This document shows, piece by piece, positions 8,801 to 23,300 of a stretch of 64,000 nt of DNA. The translations under genes were made by a program, and so were the position numbers. Each line of letters opens with the position of its first letter. Positions within the stretch are counted from its first letter, which is position 1. The stretch lies in assembly GCA_963693305.1 (NCBI GenBank), contig OY855904.1, positions 12,298,496 to 12,362,495 of the forward strand, given 5' to 3'. Source of the stretch: Meandrina meandrites (taxonomy: Eukaryota > Cnidaria > Anthozoa > Scleractinia > Meandrinidae). The notes below the pieces were generated by a model. It had not been told where the DNA came from and made no database searches. It worked only from the letters and a program-made list of their open reading frames with translations.

Positions 8801-11800
8801 TCATTTTCAAACGCTTGAAGACCTGAGTCAAAGGTTTCCTAATAGATAAAACAAAGCACAAAGTTACTAATATGAAGTCTAACAGAATTTTGAAAGGGCA
8901 CCGCTGGCCAATCCTATCACTTCATACATGTGTATGATCTGAATTACCTCGTTACTCGCTCACACGAGGAAGGACGAGATGACAAACACCAACGACAACT
9001 CTTCTAACATTTTTGCTTTTCTGGAAATCGTTTTCGTTAATCTTTAATGTCCTCTTCAAGTTTGTACAAGAAGGTCTAAAAGACATCTGAATCCTCAGTA
9101 TGGCCCATAGCAAAAACGTTAATGTTTATCGTCATATTCCTCAACGTATGATATTTTTACCTGCTTAGTGAAAAGCGTTTGTACTGAAGACAAATCGCGT
9201 CCCAGGTCATCTGACCGAGCAATTCCTTCTTTGTCACCTAGAAAAGAGATCAATGAAGAAGGCTTCAGTCCCGAGCTCAAGAAATTAATGATTCTGAAAG
9301 GTCAGTAGGCACAAAAAACAAAGTCCTAGAAACATGCTCGGCGTTGTTTGAATCAAAGGAAGGGGCAAGTTTCTGGTGCAAAACTGAAAATTGATCGTCC
9401 TTGATTGATTCGCCTAGAAGTAAATAGCTCGGGTACATACCAATCCAAGATTCCACCACATCAGCCTTCCAGTTGAACTGTAAGAAAGCTGAGTTGTCAT
9501 TCAGCTTAGACTTGCGATAGGATGCCATCCTCTCCAATTCTTGCAGTTTACTCTACACAAGACAACAAAAACACACAAACATAAGATACAATTCATAAAG
9601 TATTGGTTACAGCTAAATGTAACAGCGATCGACACCAAATTTCTCCTTACAATATTACTGAACTGTCAAGCAGAAAGGTAAGGGGAATAGAGAAATTTAT
9701 CAACTACAACGTGATTATATTCATTTATTTATTTGTTGGAACACGAGATAATCTGAAAAGTTTAATTAAGTGTCAGTAAAGGGAACATACTTTCAGGCTT
9801 GTAAAGGGTTTGGTCATCTTGTGGTAAGAGACGTTGTTTTATGTCCTAAAGAACGACTTCGAAGAATACTAATTAGAACACTGAAGCACAAAAAAAAAAA
9901 CCTGATAAATTCTTTAACAAGAGACATTACCTTAATGGATGAAATCCTGTGTTCAATCAATTCAGACTGGTGGTTTCCCTGTGCAATGTGAACAAAAAAA
10001 ACGAATAAATAAAAAGATGAACAACACTCTAGTGTTCACATTGTCGACAATTACGTCTTACTGTTGGGGGGAGGGGTGGGGGGGATAGAAAGCAACAATT
10101 TAATCATGTTTGTTTATATCACGCACAGAAATTTACCTTTTCAACGAGCTTGTTGCCAGCATCCTCAATATCTTGCACTCTCTCCCTGTGAACCTCCAGA
10201 TCTGTCTCAAATGCTTCATGTTTCTTCAAGAGACCCTAAGAAAATGACAATACGAAATGAGCTACTTTTGTTTGGGGCACAGCAAACGTTGAGTAGCAAA
10301 TCTAGAAAACATCTGCCTTTAGTGAAGTACAACATCCATAAAGGCATTTCTGTTACCATTTTGGGACAATGTATTTCGAGGGTCAGTTGACTGTTGCCTT
10401 ACTTGAACTGCAGCCAGTGTATCGCCATAGTCGTCACTTCCAACAAGAGTGTTCTTCTCGTTGATCCAAGATTCCTCTTCACCAACATTTGCACTGAACT
10501 GCTGGTAAGCAAGAGACTCGTCCAGTTTGTGCTGCCTCTGTTCTGCAAGATTTTTCAGCTCATCCCAGTTTTCCTGCAGCTGGTCACAGCGAGCCTTGAT
10601 TTCATCTGAGCTGCCATGTCCCTCGTCGATAAATTTACGGCCACACAACAGCACAGCCTGCAGGAAAAAAAACATGATTGTGGATCAAAATTCTCCATAC
10701 ACTTGATGAAATATCTTCAGCCATGCTCAAGTGAGAATTTTGATGTTTACAACTGTATGTCTTCTTACCTGAATTCTTGCCTCGTGAGTGTTCAGTTCAG
10801 CTTCCAGACGCTGATGCTTCTTACGCAAGTTCTGCACGCCAGTCAAGTCTTTGCCATAATCCTCAGAGCTTGTCAACAACTTTTTCTCCCTGGTCAAACA
10901 AAAAGACGGAAACTTAGGACATGTCAGTTTAAATGCTGGCACGATCATAGTCTAACATGCTACTCACTTGATCCAGGACTCCTCGTCGTCCACATCCCGG
11001 TAGAACTGGTGCAAAGCATTGGACTCGTCCAGTTTCTTGTGGCGATCAGATGCCATGTCCTTCACCCTGAATTTTGAGTTAAAAATATTCAGAGTAAATG
11101 GTGCTCAAGGACCGTACAAAACATTCGTTGCTGCTCAAACTTCTAATAATTTATACAGTGCAGTCAACAGCACATTGACTAATGTAAGCGAAACAAACAA
11201 AGTCGTCTTTCTCTGTATATTCTTGGAGACTGTTCCTTCACTGTAAAATGTTACCAACACAACATGTTGCAGGGTGGATTCAGAGTATTTTAATAACTTA
11301 AAAGACTCACTTGTCATAGCGATCAGCAATTTGACGGGATTTATCCTGCAAAGAGTCGGCATCAAAATGGCCAACTTCGGCAAAGTGCTGGGTTTGAGCT
11401 TGTAGGTCTGTGATGCGATCCTGCAAAAAACAAAATCACAAAATTGGATTACCTTTCACGTCCATTACTCCTAGCTACCTGTAGGTATTAATGTTACAAC
11501 GATAAATTTAGCCTTGACTATAATACACACCTCATGAGCGGCAATGTCTGCTTCCACAAGCTGGTGCTTCTTGATCAGATTCTGAACACTGGCCAGGTCA
11601 CGTCCATAATCATCATGAGACAGGGAAGCTTCAACCTATAAAATATACCACAATAAATGAGAAGAAATCCTACCATAATAACCTTAACGGTTTAAAGCTA
11701 ACGCCTTACGGTTAGGCTAACGCCTCTAACGCTTTTGGGAAAATGTTCTAACGGATGGCTAACAGATGCTTAACGGCTTTGATGGATAAGCGTTAAGGTA

Positions 11801-14800
11801 CGTTTTCCCGTTCACATTTTCTTGGGGACTGATAGATGCAATAATGAATGTATTAGTCAGCATTGAAGATCCAGTAGCTTACAAACCAAAGCTCAATATT
11901 GTCCACATTGCTCCACAAATGACATACGTACTTCAGTGCATTTTGTTCTATAACCATCCTCATCAAACCAGCCTCTTTCTTATCACAAAGAAAATATTTC
12001 CAAACCTTGCTCATCAGACATCTCAGTTTCAATATATGTATACTGGTAAGAAGCAGTTTAACTGGCTCACCTCTCCAAGCCAGAAATCCAATTCCTTGAC
12101 ATTGGTGTTGAATTGTTGTTGCTGGTTTGATTCCTTCAGATGTTGACTCTTCTCATTTGACTTCTGTACCAGATACTCCCACTGCTGCTGGAGCTTTGTG
12201 ATCCTCTCCTTCACAATCTCTTCACTTCCTGCACACTTGCGCTGTTCAATCAGGCCTGTGTGGACAAGATACAATGTTACAAATACCACCCTAATTTGAA
12301 TACCAGTTTGAATGTCATTAAGTTCAAGGTGGGGGGACTTAATTCCAGACATTGGCAGTTTGCATTTTAACATTCTCTGAGTATTTTCTGAAAAAAAAAA
12401 TGCATAAGAGGAAACAAGCGCTATCATAGTGGTTTATAGTCTGAAATTTCGTCTCACTGCGATATGATACGATACGATACGATACCTTTGTTTAGACGCG
12501 GTATTTCCAGAAGCCATTTTAAAATAATTGTCCGAGATTTGAGGACCTTATTTTTGTGCGGAGGAGGGATTTACTGCCAGGAGAACATGATCACTTACCC
12601 TCGGCTAAGTTGATTGTCTCCAGAACCCTTTCTTGATTGGCCGACACTTCAGCTTCAAATGCCTGATGTTTCTGGAACTTGGACTAAAAAACAAAGACAA
12701 CAAATGATCAATAAACTATGTTAAAGAGCATTTATTAAATCACGCAAAGTGCTAAGTACTGCGTAATATTCCTAGTAGAACTGGTGGAACAACTGTGAAA
12801 CTGCAAGAGTTATCAAAATCAGAAAGAGTTGCTTGAATATGTTGTACATGCATGCTCCTCTGTACTACAAGATCAATGGTTTTGTGTGATATGAAAAAGG
12901 TCTCATAGGTAGTTAGGGAAAAACTCAACATACCTGCAGGTTGGTTGGGTCCTTGTAAGATTCATCCAGAACAGTCTGTAGCTTTTCACTGACCCAGGCC
13001 TCAATATCCTCAGCATCACGGCTGAATTGCTGAATGGTTTTGGATTCACCCAGCTTAGAGCGGCGTTCAACAAGGGCTGCCTTCAATGTGGCCCACCTAT
13101 GGCACAAAAAACAGCGATATAAACGATGAGGCACAGATGACGCTTTTCACTGGATAGATAGATCACTATCCAGTGGAGAACGTAGTCCACTTTGTTAACA
13201 CTTAGGCACTGGATAGTTATTTGTTCAGTGGACAGTGTCAATCTTTGAACAGGGCCAAAACATTAAGAAAAAAAATGATCAAACAACGATCATCAATCAG
13301 TTTCAAACTCGAGATCCTCACTTGTTCAAAAGACAGTGGATGAAGCTGCTTGTCTGGGAAAGTGTAAATAACCTTGGCTTGGGTATACTTACCATACCTT
13401 GATTACATTAAGTGCTCTTACTCTAGAGGGATATTTACAAGTGTAATGTGTTTGCTATTTGTGAATATTTTCAAAAAACGTTAGCATTACCTGGCCAACA
13501 CAGCATGAATCCTCTCGGCTATAGCGGGGGAATCGTAGTGATTGTCGTCGATCAGCCTGTCAGCATTGTCCTTCAGAGCATTGATCTTCACATCTTGCAC
13601 AGCAAGTGTCTTGGTGAAGTCCTCGTGTTTCTTGATCAAGGCCTCTGCACCCTCAGCGGCTTCTCCTACATCCTCACTCTGAATGATGGCCTCACGGGTT
13701 GCCATCCACTGCTCCAGCTGTTCAGCATCTCGGTTGAATAACTGTGAAAATGATCAAGAACACACTCAAAATATTCACTAACAGTTTAGACAATCCTTAC
13801 TTCTCATCAAATCTGAATAAGACACATGTCACTATCTGACCACCATCATTGTCTAAACAATCAAATGCAGTTGTGAACTGAAACAATGTAGAAACTAAGT
13901 GACAACAAACCTGCAACTCCAGACATTCATCTAGCCTCTGTTTGCGAGCTGCCCAAGCCCTGAAAAAATACATTATATAATTTAGTTTGATTATTAATCT
14001 GAGCTGAAATAGGGTTAAAGACATTCAAAACAGGTTTAAAAGCTTAAAAGTAAAAGTTCAGGGATACAAGGTTCATATTTTACTCTTCTTACTGCTGGCG
14101 ATAACAACCAAATAATTCTGTTTAAAATGATTTAAGGTGCTTGCCTTCAACTAAACTAAAGGTGTGTGTTTGGTGGGTGCATGATACATTGTATGTGTAA
14201 AAACTGTAGCAGCCAGCACCCCACTATCATAACTACTCTCGAATTCATTCATTTCTACAAGGATTAAATGATAAGTTTAAATTTCACAGAAAGATAGCCA
14301 ACACCACAAGTCTTCTTACTTTTCCAGTTCTTCTCTCTCTGTGGCCATTGTGTCCAACTTCTCACGGATGTCAGGACTGGCATAATGCTCTTTGTCCAAC
14401 AATTCCTTGCCAAAATCTTCAAAAGCTTGGAATGTGCTGTCACGTGCATCAATTTCTGCACGGTGCTCCTGTCAAATACAAATACCAAAGACCAAAACAT
14501 AAAATTAGGGTTCCAAAGTTTGGGCCGCCAGAGCATCCAGGAAAATTTGCGTCGCATAAAAGAGAATGAGTTAAGTAGACATGGTCTTTCAGCTGGAAAA
14601 ATAAAAAAGGTCAAGAAAAGTCAAGTCCTCAGGTGCTTTTTTTTCTGTCTTCTGCCTGTTATTTACATCCCTGAGTGTCTATCCAAAAGTAAACCTAGTC
14701 TGCAATTTGGTACCTGTTGGGACAAAGATATCCTTTAGCAAAAGCTCTGCCATGCTAAGTATGGGTTGTATGAAAGTAGTTATATATTCTGTGGGGAGGG

Positions 14801-17267
14801 GGGGGGGGGGGGGGGGTGTTTACCTGGTGCCTGTCCAAAAGAGCCTCGGCACTTGCCACATCCTTAGCAAGCTCATCTGATGTTACAAGTGCCATGATGC
14901 CATTGATCCAGGAAGTAAGATCTCTGAAATGATATAAAGCAAGTTAAAATCCAGACAGGTAGGAAGTCGACTTTTATTTTGCTGTGGAATTCAAATGCCC
15001 AAGTGAACAAGGAATACTTACCTGAATTCATTTAGGAAATGGAAGTAGTCGTACGAGTCTCTCAGTTTGCCCTTTCTTGCTGCGGCCTGAGAGAGAAATG
15101 ATACAACTGAACATCTCACAACCAAAACTGTATATTTAACCTTTCATCATGGAAAAGAAAACCGTAAAAATAATAATAAAAAAATAAAATACCTGTTCCC
15201 TGAGATTTGCCCAAGCTTCCTCCAACTCATGTCTCTTCCATTCAATGTCTTGTGCTGCATTTGGATGACTGGAAGTCAGTTTGGCAGCTTCCACATTCAA
15301 TTCACGGACCTAAGAACAAAAACAGAATTGTTATTAAATTGTTATTAGCCCGCACTTTAGCTATACTCACAAAATTTAGGCATTAGACGTAGACAGTTTG
15401 ACTGATCAAATTCTGCTGCAAACATCTGACTGGCATTGAAATGTGCTCAGACAAGGATTATGAAATGACTTGATCTAACAAAACTGACAGTAACCACAGC
15501 AAAACAAAGGTGAGGAAAGGCAGATGTTCTGATTTTATTATTTTCTAGCACTGTTAGGAAATTTCAAGAATCTTGATAACAGTATGGTTAGCATCTGTAA
15601 AACTTATGTCAGTGAAAGAGCAAATTAAAGAGCTTGCAATGGGGTACACTCTGGTTACCATACCTTCTCTTCCAGTGCAGCCAAGTCCCTCTCCAACACC
15701 TCATGTTTTCTCTGCAGGGCCTGGACACTAGCCAAATCTCGGCCATAGTCTGAAGTAGATAGTGCAGTGTCTTTCTCTGAGATCCAAGCCTTAGTGTCAT
15801 CAGCATCCCTGAAATTAAAAAACGAAATTAAAATAAGACGATACTGAGAATGACACAAACATAACCTCCAATCTGTTTTTAAAAGTGTTGCAATACAGGC
15901 CTTTCTCATGGTCATATTATTTTTACTGTGCCTTTTATAGCCAAAATACTCAGCACGTGCTGGCTAGTATTCCGGAATAGTTCTGATTAACGGGGGAATG
16001 GACTTCATTATTCATTTCATTATTTCACTATCGTGTGAACCAGCTGAAGAGAACGTCTGTTTCCTGAGAGGTCCACTTACAATAGATGCTTGACAGCAGC
16101 AAAACATGTAATCATTAAGTGAACAGAGTTTGCATGCCATTGAAAGGCAAAGTAATAAGCTTAACATTACACTGCAAGCTCAACATCTCTGTAGGAACTG
16201 GATAAAAAGAAAGAAAACCAAAACATCTCAACATTACCTGTGGAACTTCTGAATCTGCTGAGCATTGTCAAGATTCTCTTTCCTCTGCTCGGACATGGTC
16301 ACAAGATTGGTCCATTTTTGTTTCAGTCTCTGTTGAAAGAAGGGAAAGTCAACAAAACAATCCAGAAACACACGTCTCGCGGCAAGGTTTTGTCAGTAGA
16401 TGATCCCAAACATGGCACTGGAGGATTGAATGATTGTAAGTTCTAACTTCGACAGATCACTTACAGTGAATATTGTAGTGGTCTGAGTGAGTATACATTC
16501 AGTTTTTACCTGAAGTTAAAACATCATCACATCTATCATATTGAGCTTTTCAATGTGATTACAAATTAAAGTTAGGATATTCCATAAATTTAGAAAAATT
16601 ACTAACTAAGAATGAACTTAACTGTTGTGCTTCAAAAAGTTAAATTGAGTTGATTTTACTAAGATAGGTAGAGTTGAATCAGATAGATTTAATATATGCT
16701 ACGGCTGGCAGGGAATTATCATTTCTCACACACAACTGGTAGCCATGCCAAGCCGAACCACACAGCCTGACCTTTATTAATACTAAGATTGTAACAAAAC
16801 ATTACAAATAGCAAACAAAAGGAACAAATGTTACCTGAAAACAACCTCAACCAACTAAGCTCATAAAAACAAAGCTCACAACCAACGAGAGCCTCCCAAA
16901 AATGAAAAACAAGCGACACCTAAAATTCAAACTTACAAAACTTTAGTTGGGTGGGTGGGGGGGTCAGGCAGGAGAACGGCAACAAGAAAACCGAACACTT
17001 CAGAAAACCATGTGACCTAGACCCCCTGCACACTAACACCCAGACTCCCAGATGTGTGTGAGAAAAATGTTTTCCGCTTCATGCGTGCCTCAGCCAGCAG
17101 AAAACAATACGTTTAGAAAAACAGTGGTATTGTCACCACTAGTTAGTTAATCAGCTGATGTTTCATGAGTTTCCTTTATACTTTGTACATTTTTAAATTT
17201 TATTTTTAAGCACTATTCAACCAATGGGAGATGGTGCTATAAAAATTACTATGATTAAAAAAAAAAA

Positions 17268-17330
<63 letters not shown>

Positions 17331-20300
17331 AATATTATTATTAAACTTCCTCACCTCAATCATCTCACGGATCATCTCGTATTCTGAGTAGTGTTCTTGT
17401 TTTAGTTTCTCAGCCAGTAAAGTAAGCTCTCTGATGCGAACTTCTTTTGAGATCATATCCTAAGTAACACATGTAATCAGAATGTAAACTTAAGCACACT
17501 ATTTCTGGTGTAAGATAACAACAATTGAGAGAAATGTGGTACAAATCTCAGTGGGGTTTAGTGAATCATTTCTAATGTACCTTCTCAAAGTCATCAAACT
17601 TCTTTTGCTGTGCTTCCACATGCTCATAATCCTTTCCAATCTCCTCAGATGTGACGATGGCTTCCTAAAAATGAGAAAACACAACCCAAATTAATTAATT
17701 TAAGTCTAAGTTATCAGAAAAGAGAAAGATGAGGAAACAAGGTCATGTGATCAATACTTTTCTTCTAGACATTTGTCAGTTCTTGGTACATATGAGATCA
17801 AACTTGCCCAACAAGCACCTTATTTGTCACTAGCACAAGTTTTCCTTGATACAAATTTGCAATGATCTATGGTTTGGACTGACCTTGTCGTTGATCCATG
17901 ATTCCAACTCGTGGGCATCACGCAAAAGACTGTAACGTTGAATGGAGTCTTCCAGTTTCCTCTTGCGCTCTTCACCTTTGTCCATCAGATCTTGATATCT
18001 GAAAGAAAATAATTTGCACTTTCCCATCATCAAATCATTGACTACACTGGAGAAGCATCTTAAAGGGACACCGTCAACCAGTGTCATTTGCAAGCCTCTG
18101 TTGTTGTTATTTTTGATATTGCACGAACATATCAGCCAAAACACAGCAAAAATGAGACATTTATATCAGCTAAAAGAGTTAAATTCTGGAGATATTGGAG
18201 TTAAAAACACAACATGCAGCTTGATGAAAGTTATTATTATCCCTTCTACAAAAGATCCATAATTTCTGTATTACAGAAATTACGCAAAGCATTGTGGTTG
18301 GCGGTGGCCCTTTAACAAGTTATGAACACTTAACATGCTGGGCAGGAGGGGACGAGTGGAAGTAGTAGTCATGCCTGCTATTTGGCTGAAACAGTTGGTG
18401 CTGACCTCCAGTTTACGTAGCATAAAGTGACTACTATTCCCTCTGTGCTTTTCATAAAAACTGCTAAGTCCTGAGACAAGCAATCACCTAAACTAAGCAA
18501 CCTGTAAAAGTGGTGATAAAACTGCACAGTTGTTGGTAAGTCCTAAAATGGTGAACCCAAAAAAGTAGCAACTCCCTTGAAGTAGTGATCTGCAAAAAAA
18601 TGCTGCTAAAAAGGAAAGTGACTAAGGGACAGTTTTACTCACTTGTCATCCAAGGCCTGCTGCCTTTGTGCAACAGAGTCCACTTCAGGAGCCTGCGAGA
18701 GAAGCTCCTGTGAGGCTTTGTGGGAGTCGATCCTTTTGACGTATGCTGCTGGAACAAAACCTTGCCTGTCATTTGTTTCCACTTTCCACCAGTCCTGTGA
18801 ATTAACAGATTACAAGACGTTTAACTTGTCTGACTTCACCATGTAAATGACTGTATTGAAGGTTTCAGAGGCATCAGTAGCCCATTTCTTAACTTTCACT
18901 CTTTTGAGCATAATTAAAATTTTTACTTTAAACGCTGTGACAAACTTGGATTAACAATCCAAGATAACGTTTTTGGCAAATTGCCTCACCTTGTTGCTGG
19001 AGTTCAGGAGGGTCAAAATGTCGCCTTTCTGCATGGAGACCTCCCTGGCAGTTTTTTCTTGGTAGTCATACAGTGCCAATACACATTCCTTATCGGAGAT
19101 GTCAGCAACATGAGCTGAAGGCTGTGAGAGAATATTTCATAAGTATTTCTGACCAGCAATTAGTTTGTTTTAAAGAAAGCAAGGTAAACTACAGTAGCTG
19201 CACATTTCAAGTCAAGCAGCTTAATGCTGTACAAACTATCATCAAAGAAGACATCCGTTAATTAATCAAGGACACTTAAATGTACATTTTAGAAAGTGAG
19301 ATTATCAGGAACAGTATTAACCATTTGACTTACCTTACAGTGTTGACTCTGCTCTCTTAACCCATCAATAACAGTTCCATAAGCTCTCAAGTCTGACATG
19401 ATGGCATCATGTTTGGTCAACAATGCCTACAAATATGCAAAGTGTTGTCAGTTTAACTCGAATGTACACACAGGTTTGGCAAACATGAATAAATACTGGG
19501 GATAATAATTGCAGGACTGTTCAAGCTAACCTGTGCACTGTCTTCATCTTTGCCGTAGTCGTCACTGGTGACAAATGGTTCTTTCTCCTTCAGCCAGGAC
19601 TCAGCTTCAGCCACGTCAGCCAGATACTGATGAGCTTGTAGGGAGTCATCCAAGTGACCCTTGCGCACAGCTGCTTTGTCCTATACGTTCAATGAAGAAT
19701 ATGCTAAGGCCATGTTTTATTGATAGATACACTGTTAATTAAAAAAACTGTCCACCTAGGAGAATTGTCTGCTTAAGGGAGATTAAAATTTAAGTGTTTG
19801 TATGTGGCTGGGACCAAGAAGAAGTATGTGCTTATGAAAGGTCTCTTTTACCAGGTGTCCATTACAGGAATTTGACTGTGTTAACCTTTCTTGGTTGAGG
19901 CCCTATGCGCCAACTTGGCACCAGGGGACAGGAACTAGGAACCTTTCTTGGTTGATTTGATTGGAAGTGCAATTTAAAAAAATTACTTTTTACTGGGCAG
20001 GTATCAAACTAAAACTGCTGGCAATGTTTATAAGAGCAGAAACCACCCTTTAAAGGAGGCTTAAATAATAACACTTCTCGGTTTAGGATTTGCCCAATGG
20101 TGACTGCTATACCTCCAAAATTAAGTAGCCATCTGTACTGCACAGGATTTACCTCTCGAGTACCTCATGCACTGTACTTGTACATGTGCACATTCTGCAA
20201 TTCAGTGCTACGGCATGGTCACCAAGGACAGCTTTATTGAAAAGAGTTTTCCAAGATCTTGTTTAGATTATCAAGATTTTATTGTCATCATTGACTTTCT

Positions 20301-23300
20301 GAGGGTATGTTCGTACCTTGAATTCAACCCATCTCTGGTCAAGATCATCAATCTTCTCTTTGATCTCATCAGCTGCATAATGCCCTGAAACAAAACACAG
20401 TGTAAACAATTCTAAGCCAGAGTTTCCATGACTTATTCTGTATGGTACTATAGATACATGTACAGTGTGTACATACACTTGATTGAAGAAATGTTGACCA
20501 CATGAAAAGCATAAGCCATGAACTATATGACCCAATGGTATCCTGGGTAGACAGCACTGGTAAACTTAGTAATTTTCCGTTTATTAATATTCAAGGCATT
20601 GTCTTTATTTGATAGTCTTAATGGCATGATTCATGCAACGTGTTTTATTATCATATTTGTTCTGTCACAGATAACAATTATTTTCCTGATTTCCCAAGAA
20701 ACATTTGGGTCAAATCGTCCATGATTTATGCTTTTCAGGGGTCAATGGTTCTTATTTACAAAGCAATAATTTTACACAACTTACCATTGTCAATCATCTG
20801 CACACCATTGTCACACACAGCTCTGATGCGTGGCTCATGACCAGCAATTTCAGTCTGCAAAAAAAAAAAAACAACAACAACAACAACAAAGCAATGAGAA
20901 AGAAATACTCATGAAAACCACTGATGTGGCTTGAAGGTGAAACTAAAAAAAAGGGATATAAAATATGATAAAATGCTATGGGATCTAAACTGGCTTAAAA
21001 TTACAGACAGAAAGAAACAAAAAAAAAAATTAGTCGATAACTATAAGCTAGAAATTGCTAGTTTTAAAGAATAGGTCTTGATCAGGCATTTAAAATTTCA
21101 GCTGTTAGTGTGAGTAGCTTCCTTTGCATGTAAAATCACACATTGTAGGAATTTTATATTTAATTTTAAATTAGCATATTTCAGCACATACTTTAATCAC
21201 TAGTTAATTATTGGTATCTCTATTTCTTCTATTCACATGTAAAGTCCATAAGAGTACACCAGGTAGCATGCACTATTAAGTTAATAAATTATCATTATGC
21301 ACTTACCATTAATGCCTGGTGTTTCTTTGACAGATTTTGGGCTCCAGTCAAATCTCGGCCAGTGTTGGTGGATGAAGCAATAGGTTCCTTCTCCCTGATC
21401 CATGCTTCTTCATCTTCAACATCATGAAGGAAACGCTTAAGTCTCTCTGCATCCTGAAGCTTAGCTTTACGAGCAAGAAGAGGAGCCTGAAATTTACAAG
21501 AAAATTAGAGCTCACCAACAAAAGATATACTGCAAGATCATTGTTAAGGTACACCCTGAGATGTTAACAATGAATACTATACATTCATCACAAATAAAAT
21601 TTACAAGGCTGTTCTCTAAGAGAAATTACAAGGAGCCCAAAGGTTCCAAACTATGAGATCCAGGGCACCCAGCATAAAGCTTGTACATGTATGAAAGAAA
21701 TAAGATTATCTGGTCGCTCAGGCAAAAGTTCGCCTGAGGCATCCACGCGACCTTTAGAGCACAGCCCTGATTTACATGTATAGTAAGGTAATAAAATCGG
21801 TGTGATAATGGGTGATTTATGTAGGACTACCATTACCTGTATCTGCTGGTATCTGGCATTAAGAGTCTCCTTTTTACTCTGAATAGTTGGAGAATCAAAG
21901 TGGTCAAGTGCAGCAAAATTGTCTGCTTGGGCATTGACAACTTCAATCTTCTCCTAAGGTGACAAAATAACAAAAAATAAAGTATTCTGAGTAAACAGTG
22001 GTAAAATATTATCACTTAATTTTAATCGTACTGAGAAAGACACTAACTGTCCAATACTACAATCTTGGACAATTCAAATGAAAAATTAAGAGCACCCCTC
22101 CCCCCATTTCAATGATGAAAAAATGGGCGCGTTTTGGTTTTTACGGGGATTCATCATTGATTTGGGGGGAGGAGGGGGGGGGGGGGTCCTATTTCTCTTT
22201 TTATTCTGTCCAAGATTGTAGTACTAACAGTAACTGTGGAAAAAATTTTCACTTAGCTGGAAGCCCACACATCTAGTACCACAATGCGGGGGTGGAAGTA
22301 ATATAGTGGACCATCAATATTGTTCTGTTGGCTCCTACGTACTTCCCATCATAATGGGAAGAGAAGTGGTGGAGATAACAGAAAATTCAAACAGGCAGCA
22401 AAATGGGAAAGCAACAAATAATAAGACAAGCTGTGACATTGGTTGTTAAAAGACGGTTGCGCCAAATGGAAATTGTAGGCTGACATGTATTTTTCACTTT
22501 GCTTGCATTCTGTATTTGCCAGGGTCAATCTTTACTTCTGTAGGGTAAGTTCAGTTAAAAAAAAAATTAATTAATCCACTTACTGCACGAGCAATGACAT
22601 CAGCCTCAATCATGGCATGCTTCTTTTGGAGGTTCTGCACACTTGTCAGATCCTAAAATTAAACAGTAGCAATTTAAGCTTACCAATGGAAGCGTAACAA
22701 AACACTGTACACCTAAAGTAAAATAAACCCCAGACACCAAAGATGATGAACCAGAATCAATCTCTTTCTGTTCCATCAGTCTCCTCCACATCCTCTCCAT
22801 GCATACTGGGAGTCCTGTGCAGCCATCTCAGGCAGGGCTAATAAATTTCTTAAAAAATAGCAAACTTTTTTGAGAGGTTTTTTTCCTCATAGACCACTGA
22901 CAACCAACCTTTCCAACATCCTCAAGAGCAAGGAGGTTTTCAACTTCAGTGAACCACAATTCAACATCCTCAGCACCTCTGCAAAGAAAATAATTAAAAA
23001 AATATACGTATTTTTATTTTATTCCTACTGTCAGTGGTATGCCTGGAGTCTGTTTTAAGGGTCATACTACAACAGTTATTGCATTCTCAATCACAGGAAG
23101 AGAACATGTTACTTTATGGATTCATGACTTGTAAAAATAAAGTTTTATTGTTGGATAAATGTGCTATCAAAGGCAAGCAAAGTATATATTAATAGTTTTA
23201 TTACTGACAGTACTTACCGGTTAAACTGCTGTTGCTGTGCTGCATCCTTTAATTTCTTTCCTGAAAAATATAACACAATAGATTCCTTAAGTTGTAAGTT

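Noticed and set aside
10616..11077. Plus-strand frame of 153 codons
   Set aside because: It crosses antisense spectrin exons 42-44 and their introns, so it is a shadow of real exons.
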